A stretch of 64,000 nucleotides of DNA, taken from Oscillatoriales cyanobacterium. GTDB taxonomy: Bacteria > Cyanobacteriota > Cyanobacteriia > Cyanobacteriales > Microcoleaceae. The position numbers were made by a program, and so were the translations under genes. Numbering within the stretch: position 1 is the stretch's first letter; each line of letters starts with the position of its first letter. The notes beneath the pieces were generated by a model. That model saw only the letters and a program-made list of their open reading frames with translations. It had not been told where the DNA came from and did no database searches. The DNA is taken from positions 310,001 through 374,000 of the forward strand of contig RDXX01000009.1 in the NCBI GenBank assembly GCA_004292955.1, written 5' to 3'. Of the stretch, positions 26,332 to 35,104 are shown one piece after another.

Positions 26332-27867
26332 ATGTCGCAGTCAAAAGTCGATCGCGTAACAGTCCCCCCGATGGACGAATACAACCAAAAATTAGTCTCC
26401 TACTTGCATCCGCCGGATTGGGTAAACCCGCAGCCCGCTAGCAGCTACAACTTAGTAGTAATTGGCGCCGGGCCCGCCGGATTAATTGTGGCTGCGGGCG
26501 CCGCAGGTTTGGGTGCGAAAGTTGCTTTGATTGAAAAACATTTGATGGGTGGCGACTGTTTGAATGTCGGTTGTGTCCCGTCAAAGGCTTTAATTCGATC
26601 GGCCCGCGCTGTCGGCGATATCTGGAATGCGAGTAAATTTGGTGTTAATGTTCCTAACAGTGCAGAAGTGGATTTTGCTGCTGTGATGGAACGGCTGCGC
26701 CGGATTAGGGCGGGAATCAGCGATGTCGATTCAGTCGATCGCTACCAGCACAAATTAGGAGTCGATGTTTTCTTAGGTTCCGGTAGTTTTACTAGCAATT
26801 CTACCATAGAAGTTGCAGGTCAAACTCTTAAATTCAAAAAAGCAGTAATTACCACAGGCGCAAGGGCGCTAGAACCGCAAATTCCCGGTTTGAAGGAAGC
26901 TGGATATTTGACAAATGAAACTGTATTTAACCTCACAGAAAAACCTCAGCGTTTGGCGGTAATTGGCGGTGGGCCGATCGGCTGCGAATTAGCCCAATCT
27001 TTTCGGCGCCTGGGTTGCAAAGTCGTGTTGCTGCACAAAAATGCTCAGATTTTGGACAAGGAAGATGTCGATGCTGCTACCATTGTGCAGGAAGCTTTTG
27101 TCAGGGAAGATATTCAATTAATTTTAGACTCAAAAATAGAGCGCGTTGAACAAACAAATGCAGGCAAAGTAGTTTATTATCAATCTCAAGGTAAGGAAGC
27201 GTCGGTAACGGTAGATGAGATTATTGTCAGCGTAGGGCGATCGCCAAACGTGGAAGGATTGAACCTAGAAACTGTCGGCGTGGAGTACGATACAGAAAAA
27301 GGCGTCTTTGTCAACGACAATTTGCAAACAACCAATCCCCGCATTTACGCCGCCGGTGACATTTGTATGAAGGATAAATTTACCCATGCTGCTGATTTTG
27401 CCGCCAGAATGGTCATCCAAAACACCCTATTTTTCGGGCGCAAAAAGCTCAGCGCCTTGACGATACCTTGGTGTACTTATACTAGCCCAGAGGTGGCGCG
27501 CGTCGGAATGGGCGATCGAGAATTGCAAGCCGCGGGGATTGATGTCGATACGTTTTTGATTCCTTTCGATACAGTCGATAGAGCAATTATAGATGGTGAA
27601 GATGAAGGTTTTGTGAAAATTCACGTCAAGAAAGGCAGCGATAAAATATTAGGTGCAACTATTGTGGCGCGACACGCGGGAGATATGATTAGCGAGATTA
27701 CTTTAGCAATGGTAAACAATATTGGTTTAGGAAAGATTGCTAGTGTCATTCATCCGTATCCGACGCAAGCCGAAGCAATTCGGAAAGCAGGAGATGCTTA
27801 CAATCGTACTCGCTTGACTCCGTTTGTAAAAAATTTGTTCAATAAATGGCTGGCTTGGACGCGGTAA
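26332..27867 (+). CDS. FAD-dependent pyridine nucleotide-disulfide oxidoreductase (MerA-like)
   Basis: A 511-residue protein from the ATG at 26332, with AGGA 11 nt upstream. An N-terminal 38-residue extension precedes the FAD site VVIGAGPAG (residues 42-50). The redox-active pair is Cys76-Cys81 in GGDCLNVGCVPSKALIRSAR. The NAD(P) site is LAVIGGGPIGCEL, the second FAD element is IYAAGDICMKDKFTH, and the dimerisation domain has HPYPTQAEAIRKAGDAY. These are the features of the mercuric reductase/lipoamide dehydrogenase family. It lacks the N-terminal HMA domain and the C-terminal Cys-Cys of true MerA, so mercury reduction is unlikely. It is the second gene of a two-gene unit with the TVP38-type protein. 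Confidence 0.87.
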   Translation: MSQSKVDRVTVPPMDEYNQKLVSYLHPPDWVNPQPASSYNLVVIGAGPAGLIVAAGAAGLGAKVALIEKHLMGGDCLNVGCVPSKALIRSARAVGDIWNASKFGVNVPNSAEVDFAAVMERLRRIRAGISDVDSVDRYQHKLGVDVFLGSGSFTSNSTIEVAGQTLKFKKAVITTGARALEPQIPGLKEAGYLTNETVFNLTEKPQRLAVIGGGPIGCELAQSFRRLGCKVVLLHKNAQILDKEDVDAATIVQEAFVREDIQLILDSKIERVEQTNAGKVVYYQSQGKEASVTVDEIIVSVGRSPNVEGLNLETVGVEYDTEKGVFVNDNLQTTNPRIYAAGDICMKDKFTHAADFAARMVIQNTLFFGRKKLSALTIPWCTYTSPEVARVGMGDRELQAAGIDVDTFLIPFDTVDRAIIDGEDEGFVKIHVKKGSDKILGATIVARHAGDMISEITLAMVNNIGLGKIASVIHPYPTQAEAIRKAGDAYNRTRLTPFVKNLFNKWLAWTR

Positions 27868-27905
27868 AAAATGCCATTATAATTTACGCACAAATTGTAT
27901 CTAAT

Positions 27906-28007
27906 CTTGTGGGATGGGCTTCTAGCCCGTCCGAAACATAAAAGTTAAAGGTGAAACAAATTATGTATGTTGATGTTTCTTGTGGGATGGGCTTCTAGCC
28001 CGTCCCG
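27906..28007. repeat. Two direct copies of a GGGATGGGCTTCTAGCCC hairpin
   Basis: CTTGTGGGATGGGCTTCTAG then CCCGTCC occurs at 27906-27932 and at 27979-28006, about 73 nt apart. Each can fold through GGGCTTCTAGCCC. They lie after the oxidoreductase stop and before the convergent Uma2 gene and may terminate both. Confidence 0.7.
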
Positions 28008-28033
28008 AATATGCAATTTAAATGTGAAATAGC

Positions 28034-28630
28034 CTATTTTTCAGTTTCTGTTTCCGTTTCTATTTCAAAAGTAACACCTTCATACAAAAGTTCGATCGCC
28101 AATTCAAATTCAATGCTTGACAAAGTTACAATCTCTCCAGCACTATAAGAATAGTAAAGCCACATTTTACCCTCACCCCGACAGTAACGTTCAACGGAGA
28201 TTTTTTCAGAATCAATCAAGATATACTCTTGTAAAGTCGGAATTTTCAGGTAAGCCGTGAATTTTTCATCCCGATCCTTACCACTTGTACCGGGCGAGAG
28301 AACTTCCACAATTAGTTTCGGATGTTGAATAAACTTGCGCGCATTCATATCTTCAGGATCGCAACTAACTATCACATCCGGGTAATAGTAACGGCTGCGA
28401 GGACTGACTTGCAATTTAACATCTGACACGTTCGCGCGACAACCTCTAGAACGCAGATGAGGGCGCACAGCCGTGTAAAAATTAAGTGCAAGATCGTTAT
28501 GGGGAATTGTACCGCCAGTCATCGCAAAGACTTCGCCGTTGACATATTCGTAGCGAATGTCTTGTTGCGCTTCCCATTCGAGATATTCCTCGAAGGTCAT
28601 CCTTGGGGGTTGTTGGGGAATAGCTATCAT
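28034..28630 (-). CDS. Uma2 (DUF820) family protein
   Basis: A 198-residue protein of the common Uma2 subgroup: MTFEEYLEWEAQQDIRYEYV, NGEVFAMTGGTIPHNDLALN, and a core with YYPDVIVSCDPED and PKLIVEVLSPGTSGKDRDEKF, where Asp, Glu and Lys form the presumed nuclease site. LKIPTLQEYILIDSEKISVE follows, as usual. The C-terminus is unusually rich in alternating Glu/Thr (FEIETETETEK). The ATG is 15-20 nt from an STRR. It is a single gene, convergent with the oxidoreductase. The nuclease function is inferred from the fold; many genomic copies of Uma2 are normal for cyanobacteria. Confidence 0.85.
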   Translation of the reverse strand: MIAIPQQPPRMTFEEYLEWEAQQDIRYEYVNGEVFAMTGGTIPHNDLALNFYTAVRPHLRSRGCRANVSDVKLQVSPRSRYYYPDVIVSCDPEDMNARKFIQHPKLIVEVLSPGTSGKDRDEKFTAYLKIPTLQEYILIDSEKISVERYCRGEGKMWLYYSYSAGEIVTLSSIEFELAIELLYEGVTFEIETETETEK

Positions 28631-28631
28631 A

Positions 28632-28666
28632 TTGACAGTTGACAGTTGACAGTTGACAGTTGACAG
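28632..28666. repeat. STRR, CAGTTGA heptamers
   Basis: Five tandem CAGTTGA units immediately upstream of the Uma2 start codon. Confidence 0.85.
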
Positions 28667-28741
28667 GTAAAATTTGGATTCAATCTTACTTCGATTGTAG
28701 CATCACGGCCAGGGCGATTTATCGCCCGAATCCATCCTTCG

Positions 28742-29590
28742 TTAAAAATCCCCTTCATCTACTTGAAATACAGTCAATCCCAACGATCGCCACATATCAA
28801 CCACCTGCTGGCGATCGTCCAATACAAACTTAACATTATATTGCCCTGCAATCTGCTGCCGATAGATTTCCTCCTTCATAATCGCATCCTTCCTCATATC
28901 CCCAGTTTTCCGCATATAGAGACCTGCATAATTCACCTCGTATTGCCGCAACCATTGTTCAGTCTGAGGTTGACAGTCATCGGTTCTGCCCGATACTACG
29001 ATAATATTAACGCTAGACTGCCACTTGCGGATGGTATCTAGGACAGGCTGATTCGGTAAATCGCGATCGCACTTTGAAGCATCAAAAGGATTTCTACCAT
29101 TGAGAAGCGCTAATGTACCGTCCATATCTACAAGAATTGCATCCGGCAAATCCGGGTTATATTCCGGCGGCGCAACCGGAACCCGCACGTACTTATTGTA
29201 CATCTTCATTATCACATCTTTACCCACCGAATTAAGTCTTTTCAAATCCCGTTTAATACACTCCTCCACCGGAACTTGCAGGAAAGAATCATTAACTTCA
29301 ACGATGGCTTTACCCTTAACCAACTCTTTGATATGTTCGATATGCGGCCCGAAATTAGTATCGTCCACAATCACGTGCTTGCCACTTTCCAAAGCCATCA
29401 GAATAATCGTATCTCTCAACTGCACAATAAACTTTTCATTCGCCGGAGACCAATGAGAAGCGTGAGCCATTTCTCGAAGTAAATCTTTATTGCTACGCAC
29501 CCATCTTGCAGGTTCAGACAGCAGCAATTCTCTCGCAAATAGAGATTTTCCAGAAGCAGGTAAGCCGACAAGTACAATAACTCTTTTCAT
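28742..29590 (-). CDS. T4-type polynucleotide 5'-kinase / 3'-phosphatase
   Basis: A 282-residue two-domain enzyme from the ATG at 29588-29590. The kinase domain has the P-loop GLPASGKS (residues 9-16) and VRSNKDLLRE with Asp36 and Arg39. These match the active-site Asp and Arg of phage T4 Pnkp, which bind the 5'-OH and 3'-phosphate ends. The second domain is a HAD phosphatase: DMDGTLAL (155-162), VVSGRTDD (198-205) and FVLDDRQQVVDMW (255-267). The order, kinase then phosphatase, is that of T4 Pnkp, which heals broken RNA ends for ligation. The gene lies 106 nt downstream of an Rnl1-like RNA ligase on the same strand, so a shared RNA repair role is well supported. Two hairpins lie between them. 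Confidence 0.85.
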   Translation of the reverse strand: MKRVIVLVGLPASGKSLFARELLLSEPARWVRSNKDLLREMAHASHWSPANEKFIVQLRDTIILMALESGKHVIVDDTNFGPHIEHIKELVKGKAIVEVNDSFLQVPVEECIKRDLKRLNSVGKDVIMKMYNKYVRVPVAPPEYNPDLPDAILVDMDGTLALLNGRNPFDASKCDRDLPNQPVLDTIRKWQSSVNIIVVSGRTDDCQPQTEQWLRQYEVNYAGLYMRKTGDMRKDAIMKEEIYRQQIAGQYNVKFVLDDRQQVVDMWRSLGLTVFQVDEGDF

Positions 29591-29634
29591 AGTAATGGGT
29601 AATGGATAATTGGTAATTTGCAACTTAATTCTTT

Positions 29635-29682
29635 AGTCCGCGGAGGCGGACTTTGTTTGTGTAGTAGCGGTTTCAACCGCCG
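29635..29682. repeat. Two hairpins between RNA ligase and kinase genes
   Basis: AGTCCGCGGAGGCGGACT (29635-29652; 7-bp stem, GGAG loop) and GCGGTTTCAACCGC (29667-29680). They look like a dispersed cyanobacterial palindrome and interrupt a presumed operon. Confidence 0.75.
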
Positions 29683-29696
29683 ATTCTCTGCGAACC

Positions 29697-30782
29697 TCAC
29701 AAACCTAAATTGATATAATCTAAACCCAATAACTCCTCTATCTTATGAATCGTAACATCGCGGAGAGCTTCTTTCACTCCCGCAACCCTGCGAGCCCGCA
29801 AAGAAAACAAAATCCCAGAATATGGCAAATGCTTCACAGCTAACGCAAAATCTTTCTGCACTTCGATAGATTCGTGCTGTCTGTAAACCTCCTCGATTTC
29901 TTGAACTAACAATTCATATTTACTCTTAACTTTTTGATACAAGTCAATCCACTCGGGAAAATAAGCTAAAAACTCTTCTCCTTCATTAGTCAAAACAATT
30001 TCGATCATCCGCCGCGTCGAAAACCCTTCGCGAAGGTGGGAAATCGCCACATATTGCGGAGACTTAACCTTAACTCGGTTGAAGTTAGCATCGCAGATAA
30101 TATACCCTTCTAAATCCATTGGATCTAAATGTTGAGCTGCTTCGATAACTTCTTTCCAGCTAGTTAAAGGATACGAATTGACTACTTTCCAGACATATCT
30201 GTTTGCCCAGAAAAGGGGATCTGTTTCTCGCAAGGTTTCAGTATTGCGAACCCCGTGCAGCACGATATCATTGTTTTTTTGCTGAACAACTATTCTATTA
30301 TAAGGTGTCATCAACTCAAAGATAAAACACTCATCGGTTGCTTCCGGTAATTCATAGCCCAATTCTTTCCAGACTTTCCAAAACAGTTCGGCAAAGCTAA
30401 ATCCAAAACCATTAACTTCACCCGCTGCATCGGGAGTGCCGCTAGATTGCACTCTCCATTCTCCCTGATAAAAATACAGTACAGTCAGAGAACCGTCTAA
30501 CTTTTCATAAACTTTGGCGTGACTCCAATCAATCGCTGTGGCGTGGCCTTCCCCGTAATTAAAAAATTTGTCGTAGGGATAAGAAACTATTTCCCAGTTT
30601 TGAGATGAATCTAAAATAATACCTCGACACTGCTGGACTATTTTTTCGCCCAGCGGGGATTCTATCTGCGAGTATTTCAGGCAGACTAGATGAGGATATT
30701 GGCGGTGGCGGGTAACTTTGATATGATAAGTTTCGCACAAAGTTTCTAATCCGTGCTGGCGTAAATACTCTTGCAGTTCCAC
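29697..30782 (-). CDS. T4 Rnl1-like RNA ligase
   Basis: A 361-residue nucleotidyltransferase. Motif I is EKLDGS with the adenylated Lys94; an upstream CRG (residues 52-54) supplies the conserved Arg. Motif IIIa is FIFELM (153-158), motif IV is LEGYII (224-229) and motif V is VKVK (237-240). A helical C-terminal region of about 120 residues follows, in the position of the tRNA-specific domain of T4 Rnl1. The family joins 3'-OH and 5'-phosphate RNA ends using ATP. The next gene downstream on the strand is a T4-like end-healing kinase-phosphatase, so together they could restore RNAs, probably tRNAs, cut by anticodon nucleases or toxins. The RNA target is inference. The gene is divergent from an exported-protein gene. 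Confidence 0.85.
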   Translation of the reverse strand: MELQEYLRQHGLETLCETYHIKVTRHRQYPHLVCLKYSQIESPLGEKIVQQCRGIILDSSQNWEIVSYPYDKFFNYGEGHATAIDWSHAKVYEKLDGSLTVLYFYQGEWRVQSSGTPDAAGEVNGFGFSFAELFWKVWKELGYELPEATDECFIFELMTPYNRIVVQQKNNDIVLHGVRNTETLRETDPLFWANRYVWKVVNSYPLTSWKEVIEAAQHLDPMDLEGYIICDANFNRVKVKSPQYVAISHLREGFSTRRMIEIVLTNEGEEFLAYFPEWIDLYQKVKSKYELLVQEIEEVYRQHESIEVQKDFALAVKHLPYSGILFSLRARRVAGVKEALRDVTIHKIEELLGLDYINLGL

Positions 30783-30974
30783 GTTTGACTCCTAAATTAC
30801 TCGCCTTCTCTATTTTATCGGAAATTGCATATTTCCGTGCATTTGTAAAGAAAATTTAAACTTGCTTTTTTCCTGAATGCCTGTTGTGGCTTTTGTATTT
30901 GGGAGTTGTGTTGTAAATTAAGTGAACACGCTTGGGTGCCAAACTGGACTGTTTCGACATTGAGGACGAAAATA

Positions 30975-31535
30975 GTGAACAATAAATTATTACTTTTGGC
31001 GACTTCTGCGTGCGTATTGACTGCTTTAGTACCTGTATCGCAAGTTTTCGGTGCGGGCAAGTTGCCGCAGATGCTGGCGGAAACAAAGCCTGTTGCTAAA
31101 GCTGATGCTGCCGTGCCTGTAAGTGAAATTTTGCCAAAGTTAAAAGGCAAAACGCAAGTACCTATTTTTATCCCCAGCTTGGTTCCTGTTTCGCAGAAAC
31201 TTTACTATCGAACCCAAAGTAAACCCGACAGCTATATTGTTTCTATGGAGTTTACAGCAGATTGCAAAGGTACGGGCGCTTGCACTTTTGGGGAAATTAG
31301 AGGTCAAAAAGGTGGTGAGTTTTCTACTAAAATGGAAGGGGTAACTAAGACATTAAAAACTGTTCAACTTGCGGGCGGAGTGAAAGGAAATTTTCACGAC
31401 GGTTGCGGGGCTTACTGTACGGCTAATCTTGAGTGGAAAACTCAGGGTTTTATGTATACTCTAGCCATTAGAAATGGAGGTGAAGCAGATTTAATTAAGA
31501 TTGCAAATTCTGCTATTCAAGCTGGTAAACGCTAA
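30975..31535 (+). CDS. Exported protein, paralogue of the next gene
   Basis: A 186-residue protein. I chose the GTG at 30975 because GAGG lies about 9 nt upstream and a signal peptide then follows at once (VNNKLLLLATSACVLTALVPVSQVFGAG). The mature domain starts VSEILPKLKGKTQVPIFIPS and ends IKIANSAIQAGKR. It aligns along its whole length with the C-terminal half of the product of 31694-32698. Shared elements are KGKTxVPxFxPS, GACTFG, LAGGxKG and the pair of cysteines in CGAYC. Four conserved cysteines could form two disulfides outside the cytoplasm. I do not recognise a named family and propose no function. Confidence 0.7.
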   Translation: MNNKLLLLATSACVLTALVPVSQVFGAGKLPQMLAETKPVAKADAAVPVSEILPKLKGKTQVPIFIPSLVPVSQKLYYRTQSKPDSYIVSMEFTADCKGTGACTFGEIRGQKGGEFSTKMEGVTKTLKTVQLAGGVKGNFHDGCGAYCTANLEWKTQGFMYTLAIRNGGEADLIKIANSAIQAGKR

Positions 31536-31693
31536 GATAATTTGCGATTTTGTAGAGAAACGAAGCAATTTTAGTCCTGGCGATTGCTTCGTTCCTCGCA
31601 ATGACAGAGAATATTATATATTTTGGGAGCCTTGAAACCAGTTAAGCTGGGGAAGCAAGAGAGAATGGTTGTGATGTCTACAGGGAAATCAGG

Positions 31694-32698
31694 ATGAGGG
31701 GAAAAGGACTATTTTGGGCGATTTTTGCTGGTGTGGTGACTGCTTTGCCGATCGCACTTTTGACGCCCAACTCCGCGTTAGCACGTCCAGAAGTGTCTGT
31801 GACAGAAATTCGCTGGTTTAATTATACTTCCAAAGATGGCTGGCAATCCATCCAATTTATTGTGCCCGATCGCAATACTGCACAATCTACCAGCAGCCGC
31901 AAGCTGCGCCCCTACGACGTTCATCTTGCCAAGATGTTCGAGATTTCGCGTTTTTTGTGCGATCGCGATCGCACTTCTGAAGGTTACAATTGGTCTTACC
32001 AAGCCGAAAATGGCAACATTGACATGGGAATCTTCAAAATTAGCTGCGAGAAAGCCCGTTCCACCGCCATAACTTACGGATTAGGCAAACTCGAAAATAC
32101 AGTCATTCGCCGCAACTTCGATCAAAAAGACGGCCGCCCTTCTCTTGCAGTTGTAAAATATTCAATTCCCACTCTGAACGTTGCTAAAAATAGAGTTTTA
32201 CAGTGGAGAGATTATGTCCAAAAGTTTCCCCCAATCCCCAATAAGTCAGGTACAAATCAAGCTAAAACTCGTTTTCCTGTAAGTAACATTTTTGGGCAAA
32301 TCAAAGGCAAAACACGAGTACCAGTTTTTCTGCCGAGTATGCTTCCTCTATCGGATACTCAGCAACTTGATTTTGATATCAAAGCTGGCTCCCACGGCTA
32401 CATTGTTGGAATGTATTTCGGCAAAGGATGTCGCGGGGGAGCCTGTACTTTCGGCACAATTGAAGCGAAAAGAGATGAACCGATTTCGCCTCCTTCGCAA
32501 TTGCCGAGAGATACTTACAGAAGTATTGAATTAGCAGGCGGAATGAAGGGAACTTATTTCAATAGTTGCGGTAATTACTGCATTGCTTCTGTTGAGTGGC
32601 AAAGGCTGGGGGTGTTGTATCGAGTAAGTCTCAAAAACGGACGGCAGTCAGATGTTGTTGCGATGGTAAATTCTGCACTTCAAGCAGGACAACGTTAA
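31694..32698 (+). CDS. Exported protein with a C-terminal domain paralogous to its neighbour
   Basis: A 334-residue protein with a signal peptide (MRGKGLFWAIFAGVVTALPI, ending near ALA-RPE). The N-terminal half (VTEIRWFNYTSKDGWQSIQF, then CDRDRTSEGYNWSYQAENG) is unique in this window. The C-terminal half begins VSNIFGQIKGKTRVPVFLPS and matches the preceding protein: GACTFGTI, ELAGGMKGTYFNSCGNYC and VNSALQAGQR. The two genes are in tandem, about 160 nt apart, with a dispersed GCGATTGCTTCG...CGCAATGACA repeat between. A duplication followed by gain or loss of the N-terminal half is likely. The function is unknown; an extracellular or periplasmic location is inferred from the signal peptide. Confidence 0.72.
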   Translation: MRGKGLFWAIFAGVVTALPIALLTPNSALARPEVSVTEIRWFNYTSKDGWQSIQFIVPDRNTAQSTSSRKLRPYDVHLAKMFEISRFLCDRDRTSEGYNWSYQAENGNIDMGIFKISCEKARSTAITYGLGKLENTVIRRNFDQKDGRPSLAVVKYSIPTLNVAKNRVLQWRDYVQKFPPIPNKSGTNQAKTRFPVSNIFGQIKGKTRVPVFLPSMLPLSDTQQLDFDIKAGSHGYIVGMYFGKGCRGGACTFGTIEAKRDEPISPPSQLPRDTYRSIELAGGMKGTYFNSCGNYCIASVEWQRLGVLYRVSLKNGRQSDVVAMVNSALQAGQR

Positions 32699-32768
32699 TA
32701 CTATTTTCGATTTTCGATTTTCGATTCCATTTGATGTACAATTTAATTGTACCTAAAAAACTAATAAG

Positions 32769-33005
32769 ATGCCTGCGATTAGCGTTGAAGAAGCCAAGCA
32801 GAGTCTGCAAGATATCTTGGAAAAGGTGGCAAAAGGAGAAGAAGTGACAATCGTACAGGAGGGCAAAGTAGTAGCTCGTGTAGTCCCGCCCCTATCCAAG
32901 GAGCAGCGGTTAGCTAGGCGTAAAGCATTCCGAAACTCCATTAATGTCAAGGGCGAACCCCTGAGCGCAACAGTCATTAGGCTAAGGGAGGAAGCACGGT
33001 ATTGA
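32769..33005 (+). CDS. Phd/YefM-type antitoxin
   Basis: A 78-residue protein. The opening PAISVEEAKQSLQDILEKVA, then KGEEVTIVQEGKVVARVVPP, is the Phd/YefM DNA-binding fold (beta-strand plus helix, then the beta hairpin with GKVVARVVP). The C-terminal tail (LSKEQRLARRKAFRNSINVK) would bind the toxin. The stop TGA at 33003-33005 overlaps the TTG start of the PIN-domain gene (33002-33004), giving tight translational coupling. Such antitoxins neutralise the toxin and repress their own operon. The short AT-rich gap upstream, with TTTTCGA direct repeats near 32702-32724, probably holds the promoter. Confidence 0.88.
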   Translation: MPAISVEEAKQSLQDILEKVAKGEEVTIVQEGKVVARVVPPLSKEQRLARRKAFRNSINVKGEPLSATVIRLREEARY

Positions 33006-33439
33006 TTTATATAGATACCAGCGTTCTTGTCCCCTTCTATTTACCAGAAGCTCTCAGCGATGCTGTTGATGAATTACTGAGGATTGAAGACAAACCTGCA
33101 CTAAGTCAATTAGTTGAGGTGGAATTGTTTTCAGCAATTGCCCGCAAATTGCGAATGAGAGAAATTTCTGCTGAAGAGGCAAGACAAATAGCGCTCGATT
33201 TTCAAACTGACTTGGATGAAAATTTTTATACTCGCATCCCGTTAGAGCCCATTCATTACAATTTAGCTCGCGATTGGATTAGTCGCTTTGAAGTACCGTT
33301 GCGTACTTTAGATGCACTACATTTAGCAGTAGCAAGTTCTAATCAGTTGCTTTTGGTTACTGGCGATGAGGCTCTGGCTCGCAGTGCTCAGACTTTAGGA
33401 ATTGAAGTTCAGTTATTGATTGCTGTAACTGAGAGCTAA
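33002..33439 (+). CDS. VapC-type PIN-domain toxin
   Basis: A 145-residue PIN-domain ribonuclease. It begins MIYIDTSVLVPFYLPE with the first catalytic Asp; a Glu in SQLVEVELFSAIARKL provides the second acid; and LRTLDALHLAVA and LVTGDEALARSAQTLG contain the last two. The start is a TTG within the antitoxin stop region (TATTGATT), so it relies on coupling to the antitoxin. VapC toxins cut specific RNAs, often tRNA anticodon loops or rRNA. The pairing with a Phd-type rather than VapB-type antitoxin is common. It lies about 2 kb from the RNA kinase/ligase genes. Confidence 0.87.
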   Translation: MIYIDTSVLVPFYLPEALSDAVDELLRIEDKPALSQLVEVELFSAIARKLRMREISAEEARQIALDFQTDLDENFYTRIPLEPIHYNLARDWISRFEVPLRTLDALHLAVASSNQLLLVTGDEALARSAQTLGIEVQLLIAVTES

Positions 33440-33788
33440 AAGTTCGATCGCAATTACATCGCCCTTTTCCCCTCCTGTCTATATTTCTCTCTCCAAATCC
33501 CGCCACCTTTGAGCTAACTCTGCCGCCGGCTTCTACCGCGTTCATCCGCATTAACTCTAGGAAAATCATACATCCTCGGCTGCCTTTGGCTCGAAATGCC
33601 GATCGACTCAAGCCACCCAAGCCAACGCAAAATTGGAAACACCCTTAAAGCTCGCTGCTGCCGATCAATATCTGGTATTACTATTTTATCGCCCGAATTG
33701 TCCCAACCAGCAATTAAAGTCCCCACCTGCGGTACGCTAGATCAGGTGAATATACTGGCTCATTTCAAGCTATCCTGCGATCGATCTT
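33440..33788. other. Intergenic region before hemC
   Basis: About 350 nt with no supported gene or repeat. It probably contains the hemC promoter. Confidence 0.5.
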
Positions 33789-34760
33789 ATGTCCCCAACC
33801 ACATCTGCCCCTTCCCGAACCGTCCGCATCGGTTCCCGCAAAAGCCAACTCGCCCTCGTTCAAACCCACTGGGTGCAAGCAGAATTACAGAAACGCTTCC
33901 CGCAACACACTTTTGAAGTCCACACCATGTCCACCCAAGGGGACATAATTCTTGATGTCGCCCTCGCTAAAATCGGCGACAAAGGACTTTTCACCAAAGA
34001 ATTAGAAACGGGAATGCTGAACCGTGAAACGGACTTTGCCGTGCATTCCCTCAAAGATTTACCGACCAACTTACCCGAAGGTTTAATATTAGGATGTGTC
34101 ACCGAACGGGAAAATCCCGCTGACGCCCTGGTAGTTCACTCCAAGCACAAAGACAAGCAACTTGACACCCTCCCCGAAGGTGCAGTAATCGGCACTTCTT
34201 CCCTCCGTAGGCTGGCTCAACTGCGGCACCATTTCCCTCATTTTGTATTCAAAGATATTCGCGGCAATCTCAATACTCGACTCGCTAAATTAGATGATGG
34301 CGGTTACGACGCGATTATTTTAGCAGTTGCCGGACTCGAAAGATTGGGAATGGGCGATCGCATCCACCAAGTTATCGATCCTGAAATCTCCCTCCACGCC
34401 GTCGGACAAGGTGCTTTGGGCATCGAATGCCGCGCCGGAGATCCAGAAATCCTGGAAGTTATTAAAGCTCTCGAACACTCCGAAACCGCCCAAAGATGTC
34501 ATGCTGAACGCGCATTTCTGCGGGAATTAGAAGGCGGCTGTCAAGTACCCATTGGCGTCAATACCAATATAGAAAACGGTCAATTAACATTAACTGGAAT
34601 GGTATCCAGTCTCGACGGCCAGCGATTCGTCAAAGATACTGTTTCCGGCGCAGCCGAGACTGCTGAAATGCTGGGAATAGACCTCGCTCACCGCCTGCGC
34701 GCCCAGGGAGCGAGTGTTATTTTAGAGGAAATCTTTGTCGAAGTTCAACGCGGTTCATAA
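33789..34760 (+). CDS. hemC: Hydroxymethylbilane synthase (porphobilinogen deaminase)
   Basis: A 323-residue enzyme of tetrapyrrole synthesis that polymerises four porphobilinogen units into hydroxymethylbilane, feeding heme, chlorophyll and bilin pathways. Diagnostic features: [20 protein letters not shown] near the N-terminus; Asp90 in [11 protein letters not shown], the catalytic Asp; [13 protein letters not shown] and [14 protein letters not shown], the cofactor-binding arginines; and Cys251 in [10 protein letters not shown], which carries the dipyrromethane cofactor. The length is normal. It is monocistronic here; the next gene starts about 340 nt later. The first nine residues are probably a non-conserved extension. 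Confidence 0.96.
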   Translation: MSPTTSAPSRTVRIGSRKSQLALVQTHWVQAELQKRFPQHTFEVHTMSTQGDIILDVALAKIGDKGLFTKELETGMLNRETDFAVHSLKDLPTNLPEGLILGCVTERENPADALVVHSKHKDKQLDTLPEGAVIGTSSLRRLAQLRHHFPHFVFKDIRGNLNTRLAKLDDGGYDAIILAVAGLERLGMGDRIHQVIDPEISLHAVGQGALGIECRAGDPEILEVIKALEHSETAQRCHAERAFLRELEGGCQVPIGVNTNIENGQLTLTGMVSSLDGQRFVKDTVSGAAETAEMLGIDLAHRLRAQGASVILEEIFVEVQRGS

Positions 34761-35104
34761 ATGCGATCGACATCTGTTTTTCACGGCTTTGAGACGCGAT
34801 TTATCGCATTTGGTAAAATAAAAATAACTGGCGGTTCGCTTTTGTTTTGACAGGTACAATAGCAGTCTGATTGTAGATTTTAGATGGTGATTTTAAATAA
34901 AATTGCCAAATTCACAAATATCTGACTAATTTAGGATGCTCCGCAGGATGTTGAGAAGCCCGGTTTATGGATAGATACCTTGCTGTAAAGCCCAGGATTT
35001 TTCGTAGCAACTGGGTTTCTTTGCATCAGCCCTATCATTGTCAATATACAATCCAAAATCTCCAATCAAACATCGACAATAAATCAACAACCTATTTCAG
35101 GGAA
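34761..35104. other. Intergenic region between hemC and a Deg-like protease
   Basis: About 345 nt. No gene, tandem repeat or strong hairpin is evident. An in-frame reading from 34967 exists, but its 46 residues do not look like protein. Confidence 0.5.
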
